Source of the DNA: Chloroflexi bacterium 54-19
GTDB lineage: Bacteria > Chloroflexota > Chloroflexia > Chloroheliales > Chloroheliaceae
Assembly: GCA_001898225.1 (NCBI GenBank)
Contig: MKTJ01000056.1
Span: 1-64,000, forward strand
Direction: 5' to 3'
DNA length: 64,000 bases
A model generated the notes under the pieces. It did no database searches. It was not told the DNA's origin and worked only from the letters and a program-made list of their open reading frames with translations. Positions 52,050 to 60,614 of the stretch are shown piece by piece (the stretch's first letter is position 1; each line of letters opens with the position of its first letter). The translations under genes and the position numbers were made by a program.

Positions 52050-54878
52050 ATGTCTATTAATCAAGGGCAGAATCTATTTGTCACCTGCGTGGCGAATGAA
52101 GAATCGGCAAAGGTCACCTATGCGTTAGGCCAGTTGCGGCAGGCGCTTGAAGAATCCCGGTATTCCGTCACAATTGAATTCCTCCCGCCTACCTCTGGCA
52201 ACCGCCTCGCTATCGGACTCGGTCTTGATAGAGTGCAGGCCATAATCGCCGCTCCCCGGACTGAGACAGACGACTCGACACCACTGGGTTATGAAGACTT
52301 TAGTTTGAAAAAGGGGGGAGATGGTACGGCAACCACGATTTTGATCGAGGCGGCAGGCGAGCAGGGGTTACTGTATGGCTGCCTCGCTCTCGTAGAGCAG
52401 TTGGAGTTGGGCGGCTTCGAGCAGGTCCAGTCAAAAACAGAACGAGCTTTTATTCCATTTCGCGGGGCCAAGTGCAATCTTCCCTGGGAACCCTATCAGG
52501 CCGGGTATTCTACTGAAATCAATCAGGCGGTGTATTGGGATCTGGGGGTGTGGGAACGCTACCTGGACCGCCTGGCACGGGGCCGGTACAATGTCCTGAC
52601 CCTCTGGAGCCAGCATCCTTATCACCTGATGGTGCGTATTCCTAAATACCCTGAAGCCTGCCCATTTACAGACGAGGAGATGGATAGCAAAATCGGCTTC
52701 TGGAAAACTCTCTTCGCCATGGCAAAAGCGCGCGGAATGGACATCTACATGCTAACCTGGAATATCCACCTTCCGGAGTCTTTTGCCCGCCATCACGGCT
52801 TTCATATTTACGGACAGGATCACCCGGTAATCCGCGATTACTTGCGGGAAGCCGTCAAGACGTTAATAGCTACCTACGATGACCTGGACGGTTTTGGAAC
52901 GACCGCCGGTGAGCGCATGCACGATTATACCGCGGGGGCATTTGAAGATTTTATGCTCGACGTGTATTTCAGAGCGCTCAAGGAAGCCACCCGGCAGGTG
53001 CCGTTTATCTTTCGAAGCCACTGGTTACCCCCGGAGGTTACCCGGGCCGCCCTGGCAAAAGCGGATTACCCGGGCACCGTCTATATTGACTGGAAATTCA
53101 ACACCTCGCACGGTCTATCTACCTGGAAACTCCAGGGTCGGGAAAACAACAAGCTGTTGAATCCGCCGCCCGATAACTTTAAGGTGTTGTGGCATATCCG
53201 TAATGAAGAGGCTTATCTTTTGCAGTGGGGCGATCCTTCATTCGTGGCTGCTCACGCAATCAATAACTATGATCCGCATGCGGTACAGGGCTACTTTTTT
53301 GGTCCTGAACGTGTGATACCCTTTCTCGAAGAAGTGCGGCTCGATGGCTCAGGCAAGCGAGTGCAAACCTTCGACTTCGACCGGCGCTGGTATCTGTACG
53401 AGATGTGGGGCCGGATGGGCTATAACCCGGCCACCCCAGACAGCCTTTGGAGCGAACGTCTCAATCATTACTATGGCCTACCCGGTGGAGAAGATGGCCT
53501 ATACCAGGCGCTCCAGGCGGCGAGCCAGGTTCCCCTTGAATTTAATACCTTCTGGGCCGGAACCTGGGACGGTTCATCTTATGCTGAAGGCAACCTCGGC
53601 TTCCCACTGGCGGTTGATTCCTGGGAAGGTAATCGCGAAAAGCGCTTTCTGAGCGTAACTGATTTTATCTTTCACGAGTGTCTCGACCCTGACTATATGA
53701 CAATTCCTGAATATGTCATTGCGGTTACGGCTCCCGCGAACGGCAATCGGCCGTTTATACGAGCGATCCAGGGCCGGGTAACGCCGTTTGAGGTAGCCCG
53801 GCATATGGAGGACATTAGTAAGCGCGTAGGCGCCTACCTGACAACCCTGGCTGCAAAAATCAAACCTGACACTGACACTACCAGGGCGCGAGCTCAGGAA
53901 TATACCTGGTTGGTTGAGGATTTGACGGTGTGGCGGGGGCTGGCTCAGTATTATGCCTGTAAAATTCGTGCAAGCACCTACCTGTATGCCTTTATGTATA
54001 CCGGCGAAGAACAATTCCGGCAGCAATCGGTTGACGAACTGGCGCAGGCGGCCGAGCAGTGGGAGAAAATCGCAAACTTTACTCGCGACCGTATCGCTCG
54101 CCAGAGCTACGATCACTTCGACGTGTTTCACTGGGAACGGTATGTCAAGGAAGCTCACAACGACATTGCCCTGGCCCATAAGGTCAAACCTATTGACGAA
54201 CTGGCAGGCGAAATTCGGTGCTACCAGCTTGGTCCTTATCCTTCGGATGGCTGGGGCGCTTCCCTGGACAGGCCGGAAGTCCCGGAACTGGCCCTTCAAA
54301 AATTAGATTTAGACACACCGGACCCTGCCCAGCGGTATGCGAAGTACCTTTCCAAGAAATATTCCATCGCGGGGCGGGAGTATAGCTGGCAGCCGCTGCC
54401 TGCCTTATCACCATCGGTTGAGGTGTTTAAAAGTAACCAGCCGCTGCAGATGGTTCCTGAGCTTCGCAAACGTTATGATATCCGCCATGATTTCCAGCCT
54501 GAGTTTGGCTCGTCTGGAACGGTGTATTTTGCTGCGGTTGTTACAGCGGACGAAGATGAAGCCGTTCAGTATGAATTGCGTACTCACGACTTCGCCCGCG
54601 TCTGGGTGAATGTTAAAGAAGTATTCAATAGCCCCAAGGCTAAATGGCATAACGAAAGCCGGCGAGGCGGCCGCTTTGCTGCGCTGTTGCGTGCCGGGCA
54701 GAACCTTATCTTGATCAAACTAGAAGCGACCCGTCCATTGTCTGCGGCCGTGAAAACGGTAGAAGATGATCCAGCAGGCTGGGGCTTTTACCTCCAGTCC
54801 GGTTTTGCGGGTTATCCCTTTCCCCGCCATCGCGAACGTCCCTATCAGCTTCGGCCGCCAGTCAGCCGCCCGGCCTAA
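52050..54878 (+). CDS. Large putative glycoside hydrolase (alpha-glucuronidase-like architecture)
   Basis: Starting at the ATG at 52050 the protein has 942 residues; an earlier in-frame ATG at 51954 overlaps lrgB and is less likely. The first 130 residues resemble the N-terminal domain found in GH20/GH67-type enzymes (TILIEAAGEQGLLYGCLALV). A long barrel follows (about 145-560), with RLARGRYNVLTLWSQHPYHL, MDIYMLTWNIHLPESFARHH, and a candidate acidic pocket around FGTTAGERMHDY. A helical region and a C-terminal beta-rich part come after. There is no signal peptide, so the substrate would be an imported oligosaccharide. Similarity to alpha-glucuronidases is architectural only; clear family identity was not recognised. 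It ends the operon. Confidence 0.6.
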   Translation: MSINQGQNLFVTCVANEESAKVTYALGQLRQALEESRYSVTIEFLPPTSGNRLAIGLGLDRVQAIIAAPRTETDDSTPLGYEDFSLKKGGDGTATTILIEAAGEQGLLYGCLALVEQLELGGFEQVQSKTERAFIPFRGAKCNLPWEPYQAGYSTEINQAVYWDLGVWERYLDRLARGRYNVLTLWSQHPYHLMVRIPKYPEACPFTDEEMDSKIGFWKTLFAMAKARGMDIYMLTWNIHLPESFARHHGFHIYGQDHPVIRDYLREAVKTLIATYDDLDGFGTTAGERMHDYTAGAFEDFMLDVYFRALKEATRQVPFIFRSHWLPPEVTRAALAKADYPGTVYIDWKFNTSHGLSTWKLQGRENNKLLNPPPDNFKVLWHIRNEEAYLLQWGDPSFVAAHAINNYDPHAVQGYFFGPERVIPFLEEVRLDGSGKRVQTFDFDRRWYLYEMWGRMGYNPATPDSLWSERLNHYYGLPGGEDGLYQALQAASQVPLEFNTFWAGTWDGSSYAEGNLGFPLAVDSWEGNREKRFLSVTDFIFHECLDPDYMTIPEYVIAVTAPANGNRPFIRAIQGRVTPFEVARHMEDISKRVGAYLTTLAAKIKPDTDTTRARAQEYTWLVEDLTVWRGLAQYYACKIRASTYLYAFMYTGEEQFRQQSVDELAQAAEQWEKIANFTRDRIARQSYDHFDVFHWERYVKEAHNDIALAHKVKPIDELAGEIRCYQLGPYPSDGWGASLDRPEVPELALQKLDLDTPDPAQRYAKYLSKKYSIAGREYSWQPLPALSPSVEVFKSNQPLQMVPELRKRYDIRHDFQPEFGSSGTVYFAAVVTADEDEAVQYELRTHDFARVWVNVKEVFNSPKAKWHNESRRGGRFAALLRAGQNLILIKLEATRPLSAAVKTVEDDPAGWGFYLQSGFAGYPFPRHRERPYQLRPPVSRPA

Positions 54879-54956
54879 CTCCGGCAGCAATCTAATTAAG
54901 TCCTCTCATCCTACCCCGGATTATCGTTTTTATTTGAACGTTTTTACAAAGCTTGC

Positions 54957-54988
54957 TGCCTGGCCAAAATTGTAAGATCGGCCAGGCA
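54957..54988. terminator. Hairpin after the sugar operon
   Basis: TGCCTGGCC (54957-54965) and GGCCAGGCA (54980-54988) form a perfect 9-bp stem with a 14-base loop. No T-run follows on the plus strand, so it is a hairpin of uncertain terminator strength. Confidence 0.45.
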
Positions 54989-55234
54989 AGCCCAGAGCAA
55001 GAATTCTACGCTGATACTACTTCCGGTTTCACAAAGTGGGGGCTTAGCAGGTTAATTGAAAACATTAAGTAAGCTCATTATTTCTTTTTGTACCTTTGGT
55101 GGCCGTTGATTAAGGGTTGTATTACCTGCTTTTCCCAAATCTTTCAATATCGGAGGTTAGAATTAGTCATAGGACGTAACACTTCTGCCTGTTTGAGGAA
55201 AGCTGGATTTTCTGAGAACCTATAACAAAAGGGA

Positions 55235-56068
55235 TCAAAGAAGTCTTTGCGTGTACGTACTGGTTTGAGGATTGAATTGCTTTGCAGCACCCCGCAAATA
55301 CGGCTTGGCGCTGCGCCGCAGGTAAGGAAGCAATCCTTCAGCCATAAGGGCATTGAGCGTCTCGCGGTAAAATGAAAAAATATGGACGTCACCAAGGTGA
55401 ATGCCGGCCTTGATTGCACTTGTAGCAATTGTCGTCGAAACTGTCAGGAGAGGTACCTTTTCGCGCTTACTTACTTCCTGAAGGTTCTGGTAGAGTTGAG
55501 CGAGGCTGGCGGCATCAGGCAACTCGTTAATGTTTTGGCGCAGGTTTTGCCAGGTCTGCCGCATATCTGCCACTTTGAGTGGCGGCAAGTCAACCACATC
55601 CGCAATGGCTCCCGAAGTCCCTTCCAAACCTACCAGCAGTTCTTCAACTGAGGTAATCTCAAGGTCCGGTGGTAAAGCACCTGCCGAGCGGAGGTCTGCC
55701 ACCAGAGTATTGAGGTATATGCCAGTGCCCTTTGTAATATCAGCTACGGCCGCGAGCAGCCACAAAGGCGACCAACCTGTGGTTAAAATTCCCGCAAGTT
55801 CGATGACATTCCCGGCCGCTTTACGTTTTAAAAGATCTTTAGCTGGTAGGCCACCTTCCTGGGATAAAGGAACTTCCTCAACACCTCCAACTACCTCGAT
55901 CATAATGCGTAAAAGGCCCCCTATCGTTGCCCTGTATAACCGAGAGTCGCGAACCATCCGTGGTAAGAGCAGTTGAGATGTTTCAGCCACCAATCCTCCG
56001 CCCACCGCAGCCGAAGCCCGTATTGTTCTTTCTGGTAAAGATAATAGATATTTAGTTTTGTTGGCCAT
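55235..56068 (-). CDS. Protein of unknown function, mostly helical
   Basis: The 277-residue protein has no recognised family. It starts with MANKTKYLLSLPERTIRAS and an Ala/Gly-rich segment, then amphipathic helices with short hydrophobic patches (SPLWLLAAVADITKGTGIYL near 99-118; LTVSTTIATSAIKAG near 208) but no clear transmembrane helix. It ends in a basic stretch (LRRSAKPYLRGAAKQF). The pattern could suit a membrane- or lipid-associated protein. It stands alone, with about 350 bp of unassigned DNA downstream toward the sugar operon and about 580 bp upstream. Confidence 0.6.
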   Translation of the reverse strand: MANKTKYLLSLPERTIRASAAVGGGLVAETSQLLLPRMVRDSRLYRATIGGLLRIMIEVVGGVEEVPLSQEGGLPAKDLLKRKAAGNVIELAGILTTGWSPLWLLAAVADITKGTGIYLNTLVADLRSAGALPPDLEITSVEELLVGLEGTSGAIADVVDLPPLKVADMRQTWQNLRQNINELPDAASLAQLYQNLQEVSKREKVPLLTVSTTIATSAIKAGIHLGDVHIFSFYRETLNALMAEGLLPYLRRSAKPYLRGAAKQFNPQTSTYTQRLL

Positions 56069-56650
56069 AATGATTTAACTCCTATTCTTCCATGTCCTGA
56101 GCGCACCATCGCATTGGCCGTATATGTTTTGTGGATCATATTGCTATTTAGATTTCAGTTCCCTTTTTCATTAGGCTCGTTATCGGGCAAGAAGGTAGGC
56201 ATCTTCCATCCAATTAGTAATTAAAATTACTTTCCAATTAATTCTTATTCTACTTCTACGTATCTACAATCTAAAAGTAACAGGAAGGGCCGCTACACTT
56301 CCTGCATCTAATCCATTACAGCTGCTTCGTTAACCAGGATATCCAGGCGACCACAAGTTGATACGGTCGGGTCTACCAGCTTTGGTGGCTACCATGGTCA
56401 TCCGACCCCACCGTACCTAAGCTGCGGCACGCTCATAACGGTGATGTAATCCGCCCATTACGGTAAAACTTACCACTTTCCCCTCTGAAAGCGAGCTGAT
56501 TTGTGTCGGATCTAGCACAGCCTGTCCAATTCCCTGGTGTGGTCTTGACTTATTGAAATACTCAACATATGGTATGCTTTCAGAAATCCAGACCACAAAC
56601 TGAAGAAGTTAGAGTAAAATACAAATCAGTTTGTGGAAAGGTAGGTTTGT
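56069..56650. other. Non-coding stretch before the IS3 remnant
   Basis: No gene is supported between 56069 and about 56640. It contains the promoter listed next. An inverted repeat, CCACAAACTG (56593-56602) with CAGTTTGTGG (56627-56636), lies just before the IS3 orfA ribosome-binding site. It may be a 5' hairpin restraining transposase translation. Confidence 0.45.
56545..56573 (+). promoter_or_regulatory. Sigma-70-type promoter upstream of the IS3 remnant
   Basis: TTGACT (56545-56550) and TATGGT (56568-56573) are separated by 17 bp. The pair is flanked by TGTGGTCT (56538-56545) and its complement AGACCACA (56590-56597). Confidence 0.55.
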
Positions 56651-57108
56651 ATGCAAGGGCGTTCTTATCCGCCGGAATTCAAGCTAAAAATCGTAAAGGC
56701 AGTCCTTGAGAATCAAAAAAGCGTGGCGCAGTTATGCCGGGAACATTCTATCTCGGATAGCCTGATCCCTGCCTGGAAGAAACTTTACCGGGAGAAAGGC
56801 GAAGCAGCTTTCAAAGCAGTTACTCAGGCCCATGCCAGGAGCGAACCGCTCAGTGCTGAACAACAGGAGTTGTTAGCCCCAGAAATAAAGTGGCGGAACT
56901 GGAACGCTTCTGCGGTCATATGGCTTTAGAGAATTCTATTTTAAAAAGCCCAGGAACTGTTGAAGCAAAATGCCAAACCATAGAGCAACTCTACCAGCTT
57001 AGCCAACAGGAAGGCTGGAATTATTCTATCCGGGGTTTGTGCCGTCTCTTCGGGGTGAGTTTGCACCAGTTTAGTGGATTGTTTAGACACGAGTATATCT
57101 GGCTTTAA
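56651..57108 (+). pseudogene. IS3-family transposase remnant (orfA and start of orfB)
   Basis: The first frame (MQGRSYPPEFKLKIVKAVLE, VAQLCREHSISDSLIPAWKK) is an IS3-type OrfA with its helix-turn-helix. Near 56885 the frame shifts; the coiled-coil part continues in the next frame as AELERFCGHMALENSILK. After another shift the sequence resembles the start of OrfB (QTIEQLYQLSQQEGWNYSIRG, LCRLFGVS), then ends at 57108 before any integrase core. The element is therefore 3'-truncated and frameshifted. Confidence 0.8.
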
Positions 57109-57332
57109 TCGTCTCTCAAAATTTTCCGGTGAGGTAAGGCCCAAAGATGAATGTACCTACTGCCAAGAGTAAAATACACAAGCTTGAAAACTCTTCTTTA
57201 AAAGTGATTGAGGTATCCAAACTATAAAAATGTAATATTGCAGACTATTATTGTTATCAAAACATTGGCTATATTGTTTTGGAAAATAACAGCGGAAGCG
57301 AAGTATCGTTAATTATCGCTCCCGCGGTACAA

Positions 57333-57358
57333 AAAAGACCCCTAAATAGGGGTCTTTT
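57333..57358. terminator. Bidirectional rho-independent terminator
   Basis: AAAAGACCCCT and AGGGGTCTTTT pair in a perfect stem (57333-57343 with 57348-57358) with a 4-base loop, A-rich on one side and T-rich on the other, so it can act in both directions. Confidence 0.85.
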
Positions 57359-57389
57359 CACTTATTTCACTACTATATATTGTATAGTT

Positions 57390-57405
57390 TGTGAAATATT
57401 TCACA
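57390..57405. promoter_or_regulatory. Perfect 16-bp palindrome TGTGAAATATTTCACA
   Basis: TGTGAAATATTTCACA at 57390-57405 is a perfect palindrome. Further half-sites (TTCAC) lie just upstream at 57356-57360 and 57365-57369. It overlaps the first possible start codon of the small helix-turn-helix protein, so it may be that protein's own operator, or an origin-related site. Confidence 0.5.
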
Positions 57406-57717
57406 GCGGAAGTGACGGGGTTCGCTCCATCATCTGCCATACAATTTTCACTCTTCGACGGTCACGAAATCATATTTTCTTCTCTGATTCCGGCCCAGCT
57501 TGTCGGACAGCTTAGGCCTAAAAAGCCCAATGCCGCAAACTTTACCCCAAACCAGGCAAGTCAAATAGTTGAAAGACATCACGGTGGCCAAAGCCTTAGA
57601 GAGCTGGCCGCTGAATTTGGCGTGTCTCACGAAACTATTCGTACCATCATTAAACAGCAACAAACCCTTAAAAGTCAATATCTTGTTTCAAAACCAGTGC
57701 AGAAAGGAGAGATTTGA
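57391..57717 (+). CDS. Small helix-turn-helix protein
   Basis: The frame encodes up to 108 residues. The second half is a resolvase/Hin-type helix-turn-helix (NFTPNQASQIVERHHGG, SLRELAAEFGVSHETIRTII). The first 45 residues (AIQFSLFDGHEIIFSSL) match nothing known. No ribosome-binding site precedes the GTG at 57391, which lies inside a palindrome, so the true start may be further in. It sits between two terminators, upstream of the replication genes, and may regulate copy number. Confidence 0.6.
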   Translation: MKYFTAEVTGFAPSSAIQFSLFDGHEIIFSSLIPAQLVGQLRPKKPNAANFTPNQASQIVERHHGGQSLRELAAEFGVSHETIRTIIKQQQTLKSQYLVSKPVQKGEI

Positions 57718-57741
57718 ATGTTCGATTCCAGCTGAAATAAA

Positions 57742-57772
57742 AAATTCACCCTGTTTGGATTAGGGTGAATTT
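57742..57772. terminator. Terminator hairpin after the helix-turn-helix gene
   Basis: AAATTCACCCT (57742-57752) and AGGGTGAATTT (57762-57772) form a perfect 11-bp stem with a 9-base loop; the stem ends in A and T runs. Confidence 0.75.
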
Positions 57773-57793
57773 CTAAATTTGTCTATAAAAGTC

Positions 57794-57828
57794 GAAAATC
57801 CCGAAGTTTGCAGACCGGTGGGATTTTC
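57794..57828. promoter_or_regulatory. Leader hairpin upstream of the replication gene
   Basis: GAAAATCCC (57794-57802) and GGGATTTTC (57820-57828) form a perfect 9-bp stem around a 17-base loop. It lies 30 bases before the short upstream reading frame and could be part of an attenuator or a second terminator. Confidence 0.5.
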
Positions 57829-57857
57829 TAAATGGGTCCTCTTACGAGGAGATTTCT

Positions 57858-57902
57858 ATGTTTTTAGCAGGGTTTGGTAGACCCTGGCTAGATCAATCTT
57901 AG
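57858..57902 (+). CDS. 14-codon leader peptide before the replication initiator
   Basis: ATG at 57858 follows AGGAG with the same spacing as the replication gene start. The 14-nt block AGGAGATTTCTATG is identical at 57847-57860 and 57933-57946. The peptide MFLAGFGRPWLDQS ends with TAG at 57900-57902, 41 bases before the initiator's ATG. Such a leader could couple or attenuate initiator translation. Its expression is inferred from the ribosome-binding site only. Confidence 0.45.
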   Translation: MFLAGFGRPWLDQS

Positions 57903-57943
57903 CATCAGAAATCTTCTACGTCAAGATGGGCCAGGAGATTTCT

Positions 57944-59095
57944 ATGCCCAAAAATCAAGTAGATAGAAAAGATTATTCCTCTCCAAAAGAGCAAAGTGGG
58001 AGAGAAAAGAACCTGTTCGTCCAGGTCCCTTTAGAGGTACTTGAAGCTGGAATCAGCACCAGTGCTTTGAAGCTTTACCTGATTCTGTTGAAGTATGCGA
58101 GGCAGTCAAACGAGTGTTGGCCGAGCCAACAAACCTTAGGATGGGATATGAATCTTAAGCCAAGGCGAATAGCAGATCTCCTGAAGGAACTGGAGTGCGC
58201 ATCTCTTATAACCATTATATGCCGGGCTAAAGAGGGACTGTCAAATCTTTACCGGCTTCTCAAAGTTGTTCCACCGAAAGGAGGTTCGAACTCATCCTTG
58301 CCAAAAACTGCTGACAGTGCTGCTGAAAAAGACTTACCGGGTAAGCAGAAAAAAGCAGGGGAGGGTATGCAAGATTCTGCTGACGAATCACATGAAGTTG
58401 AAATACATGCATTAAAAACACACACTCATATACAGCCTGCCCATGTTAATGGGGTGGTAGCTCCGACTAACTTGGATTTTGACCAACCAGCCAAAAGTGT
58501 GTGTGATTTTAGAAATTCTGGAAAAGATTCATCTGATAAAAGTGCAAGCATGCAAAGTAAAGAAGTGCCAGGTTCGATTCATATCCCACCACAAACTACG
58601 CTAAGTGAGAAAGTTATAGCCGTATTAACCGAGTTTGGAGTTTCAGAGGCACGAGCCAAACAGCTTGCTGTTACGGTAATCAAGGCAAAGCTGGACGATG
58701 AGTATGTGAGAGGTTTAGCCGAATGGATCCTGGAACAAACGGCTTCACGAACAATTTACAACCCCGCCGGTCTACTGGTGCAAATGGTCCACCAGCTCGC
58801 CCCTGTGCCCTTGCCCAGGGGAGCGGGAGTACCAACCCTAAACAGCCTTCAATTGGAAGCTGACCAGAGAAAAGAATATTTTGATAAACACTTGCCCCGG
58901 CTGATAGCGATTGAGGAACGCAATCTGGCAGATGCAGTATCCGTACGGGACAAAACTAGTATCAGGCTCAGATTAGATAAATACCTGGCCCTTCAGGCAA
59001 AAGAGAGTGAAAGGGCTTATCCAGTTGGCAAACCTAATCTACCAGCCCTAAGTGCTAACTATTCTTCACAAGCATTTTTTATGGAACAAAGCTAA
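57944..59095 (+). CDS. Winged-helix replication initiator/organiser-like protein
   Basis: Start at the ATG 57944 (AGGAG at 57933-57937) gives 383 residues; an upstream ATG at 57926 lies before that site. Residues about 20-110 form a winged helix of the HTH_36/RepA type (TSALKLYLILLKYARQSNE, WPSQQTLGWDMNLKPRRIAD, LLKELECASLITII). A long charged, low-complexity linker follows, then a helical C-terminal domain (VLTEFGVSEARAKQLAVTVI, IYNPAGLLVQMVHQLAP) like those of phage and plasmid replisome organisers. It is followed by a DnaB-like helicase and ParA/ParB, so it is probably the replicon's initiator or helicase loader. Confidence 0.75.
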   Translation: MPKNQVDRKDYSSPKEQSGREKNLFVQVPLEVLEAGISTSALKLYLILLKYARQSNECWPSQQTLGWDMNLKPRRIADLLKELECASLITIICRAKEGLSNLYRLLKVVPPKGGSNSSLPKTADSAAEKDLPGKQKKAGEGMQDSADESHEVEIHALKTHTHIQPAHVNGVVAPTNLDFDQPAKSVCDFRNSGKDSSDKSASMQSKEVPGSIHIPPQTTLSEKVIAVLTEFGVSEARAKQLAVTVIKAKLDDEYVRGLAEWILEQTASRTIYNPAGLLVQMVHQLAPVPLPRGAGVPTLNSLQLEADQRKEYFDKHLPRLIAIEERNLADAVSVRDKTSIRLRLDKYLALQAKESERAYPVGKPNLPALSANYSSQAFFMEQS

Positions 59096-59129
59096 CTAAA
59101 AAAATTAGCGCAAGAAGGAAGGATCAAAT

Positions 59130-60554
59130 ATGCAACAACCTACCAATTTCAATGGAAGGTCTTCCAACAGCAACGGAAAACTTGTGGAATTAAACATTCC
59201 CCAAAATCCGGAGGCTGAAGAAGCGGTATTGGGCAGCCTTCTAATCGACCGGGACTTGATTGTAACGGTTGCCTCTATTCTTAAACCAGGCCATTTCTTC
59301 AGCCAGGAACGAGCCAATATCTATCAGGCTATCCTCAACCTCTATTCAACAGGTGTTCCCGGCGACCTTATAACAGTGCGGGATGAGCTAAAAGCTATGC
59401 AACTGCTGGGAGATGAACCGGGTCAGATACGAGGCTCCTATTTGCTAAGGCTGATGGAGGCTGTTCCTACGCCGGTTCATGTTCAGTATTATGCCAACAT
59501 TATTTTGAATTATTGGCTAGCCCGCAAGCTGATAGCCGAAGGTTCTCACATAGTTGCAAGTAGCTATCAGGGCAAAGAGGAGTCTACAAAATTACTTGCA
59601 GAATTTATCGAGCGTATGCAGAACCTGGCCGTCCTTGTAAAGGGAAGAGAAAACTCCCATTTCACCACTCACGAGAAGAGTCTGGAGCATTTTGTCAAAG
59701 TAGCTTCAGACCTTGACGAAAAAAGAAATATCGAAAGCCAGGGTGTCTTGCAAGGTCAGAAAACTTTGCCCCACTTAAGGTTTGGCTGGCCTGAGTTTGA
59801 TGGGAGGGATTGGACCGAGGCTCCGGTTCTATCTCTGTTACCTTCAACCTTGACCACAATTCTTGGTAGAACCGGTGGAGGCAAAACTCTGGTGGCATCC
59901 CAGATTGCCGACACCAATGCCATTTTAGGGTTGAACGTACTTTATTTCCATGTTGAGTTGAACCAGGAGCAAATGCTAGCTCGCAGATATTGCCGCCTGA
60001 GTGGGGTGCCGGTGCTTTCTCAACTAAGAAGAAATTTGTCTGATCGAGAATTAGAGTTACTCTCAAAAGCCGCTGGAAAGGTGTCAGAGTGGTCGGGGAG
60101 GGTAGACTTTTGCCACTGCCCGGAATGGACATCAGAACAACTTATTCAAGAGTTAAAAGCTCGGCATTATGCCCTCGCAGTCAAAACCGGACGGGGTTAT
60201 GACCTGATTGTGCTGGATTACCTGCAGCGGCTTGGTTGGCCGAGGAATTGTAATTCGGAGAGAGAAGCCATGGCCTTTAATGTACGACGCTTCAGTGATG
60301 TCCTCAATGAATTGAATCTGGCTGGACTTATGACGAGCCAGGTAGGTCGCAGCGATTCCAGGCAGTACGAACCACCGGACCTTGATGAAGGTCTTGGAAC
60401 GGGTGAGATTGAGCGGTGCTCCAACCAGTTGCTTGCCTTTGCAATCAGTCAGGATAAGGCCCTGGCAAAATATGCTATCCGGAAAAATACCTTTTCTGAA
60501 GGGGATATAACCGGTGCCCTAACCTTTGATGCCAGAAAGGTTCAATTCCTCTAG
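59130..60554 (+). CDS. DnaB-like replicative helicase
   Basis: The 474-residue protein has the DnaB N-terminal helical domain (PQNPEAEEAVLGSLLIDRD, about residues 28-46, typical DnaB start) and a RecA-type ATPase core with Walker A GRTGGGKT at 246-253 and Walker B LIVLDYLQRLG. It lacks some of the usual DnaB spacing (shorter linker and C-terminus), as in plasmid or phage versions. It would unwind DNA at the replication fork as a hexamer. It lies 34 bp behind the initiator gene and before parA. Confidence 0.88.
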   Translation: MQQPTNFNGRSSNSNGKLVELNIPQNPEAEEAVLGSLLIDRDLIVTVASILKPGHFFSQERANIYQAILNLYSTGVPGDLITVRDELKAMQLLGDEPGQIRGSYLLRLMEAVPTPVHVQYYANIILNYWLARKLIAEGSHIVASSYQGKEESTKLLAEFIERMQNLAVLVKGRENSHFTTHEKSLEHFVKVASDLDEKRNIESQGVLQGQKTLPHLRFGWPEFDGRDWTEAPVLSLLPSTLTTILGRTGGGKTLVASQIADTNAILGLNVLYFHVELNQEQMLARRYCRLSGVPVLSQLRRNLSDRELELLSKAAGKVSEWSGRVDFCHCPEWTSEQLIQELKARHYALAVKTGRGYDLIVLDYLQRLGWPRNCNSEREAMAFNVRRFSDVLNELNLAGLMTSQVGRSDSRQYEPPDLDEGLGTGEIERCSNQLLAFAISQDKALAKYAIRKNTFSEGDITGALTFDARKVQFL

Positions 60555-60614
60555 CTCAGGCAATAGTTATTCAGAAGTTTGATTACCAATAATTTAGAGA
60601 GGAGGCACCAAAAA

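Noticed and set aside
57390-57405. Canonical parS site
   Set aside because: The palindrome TGTGAAATATTTCACA does not match TGTTTCACGTGAAACA; the half-sites are in the wrong order.
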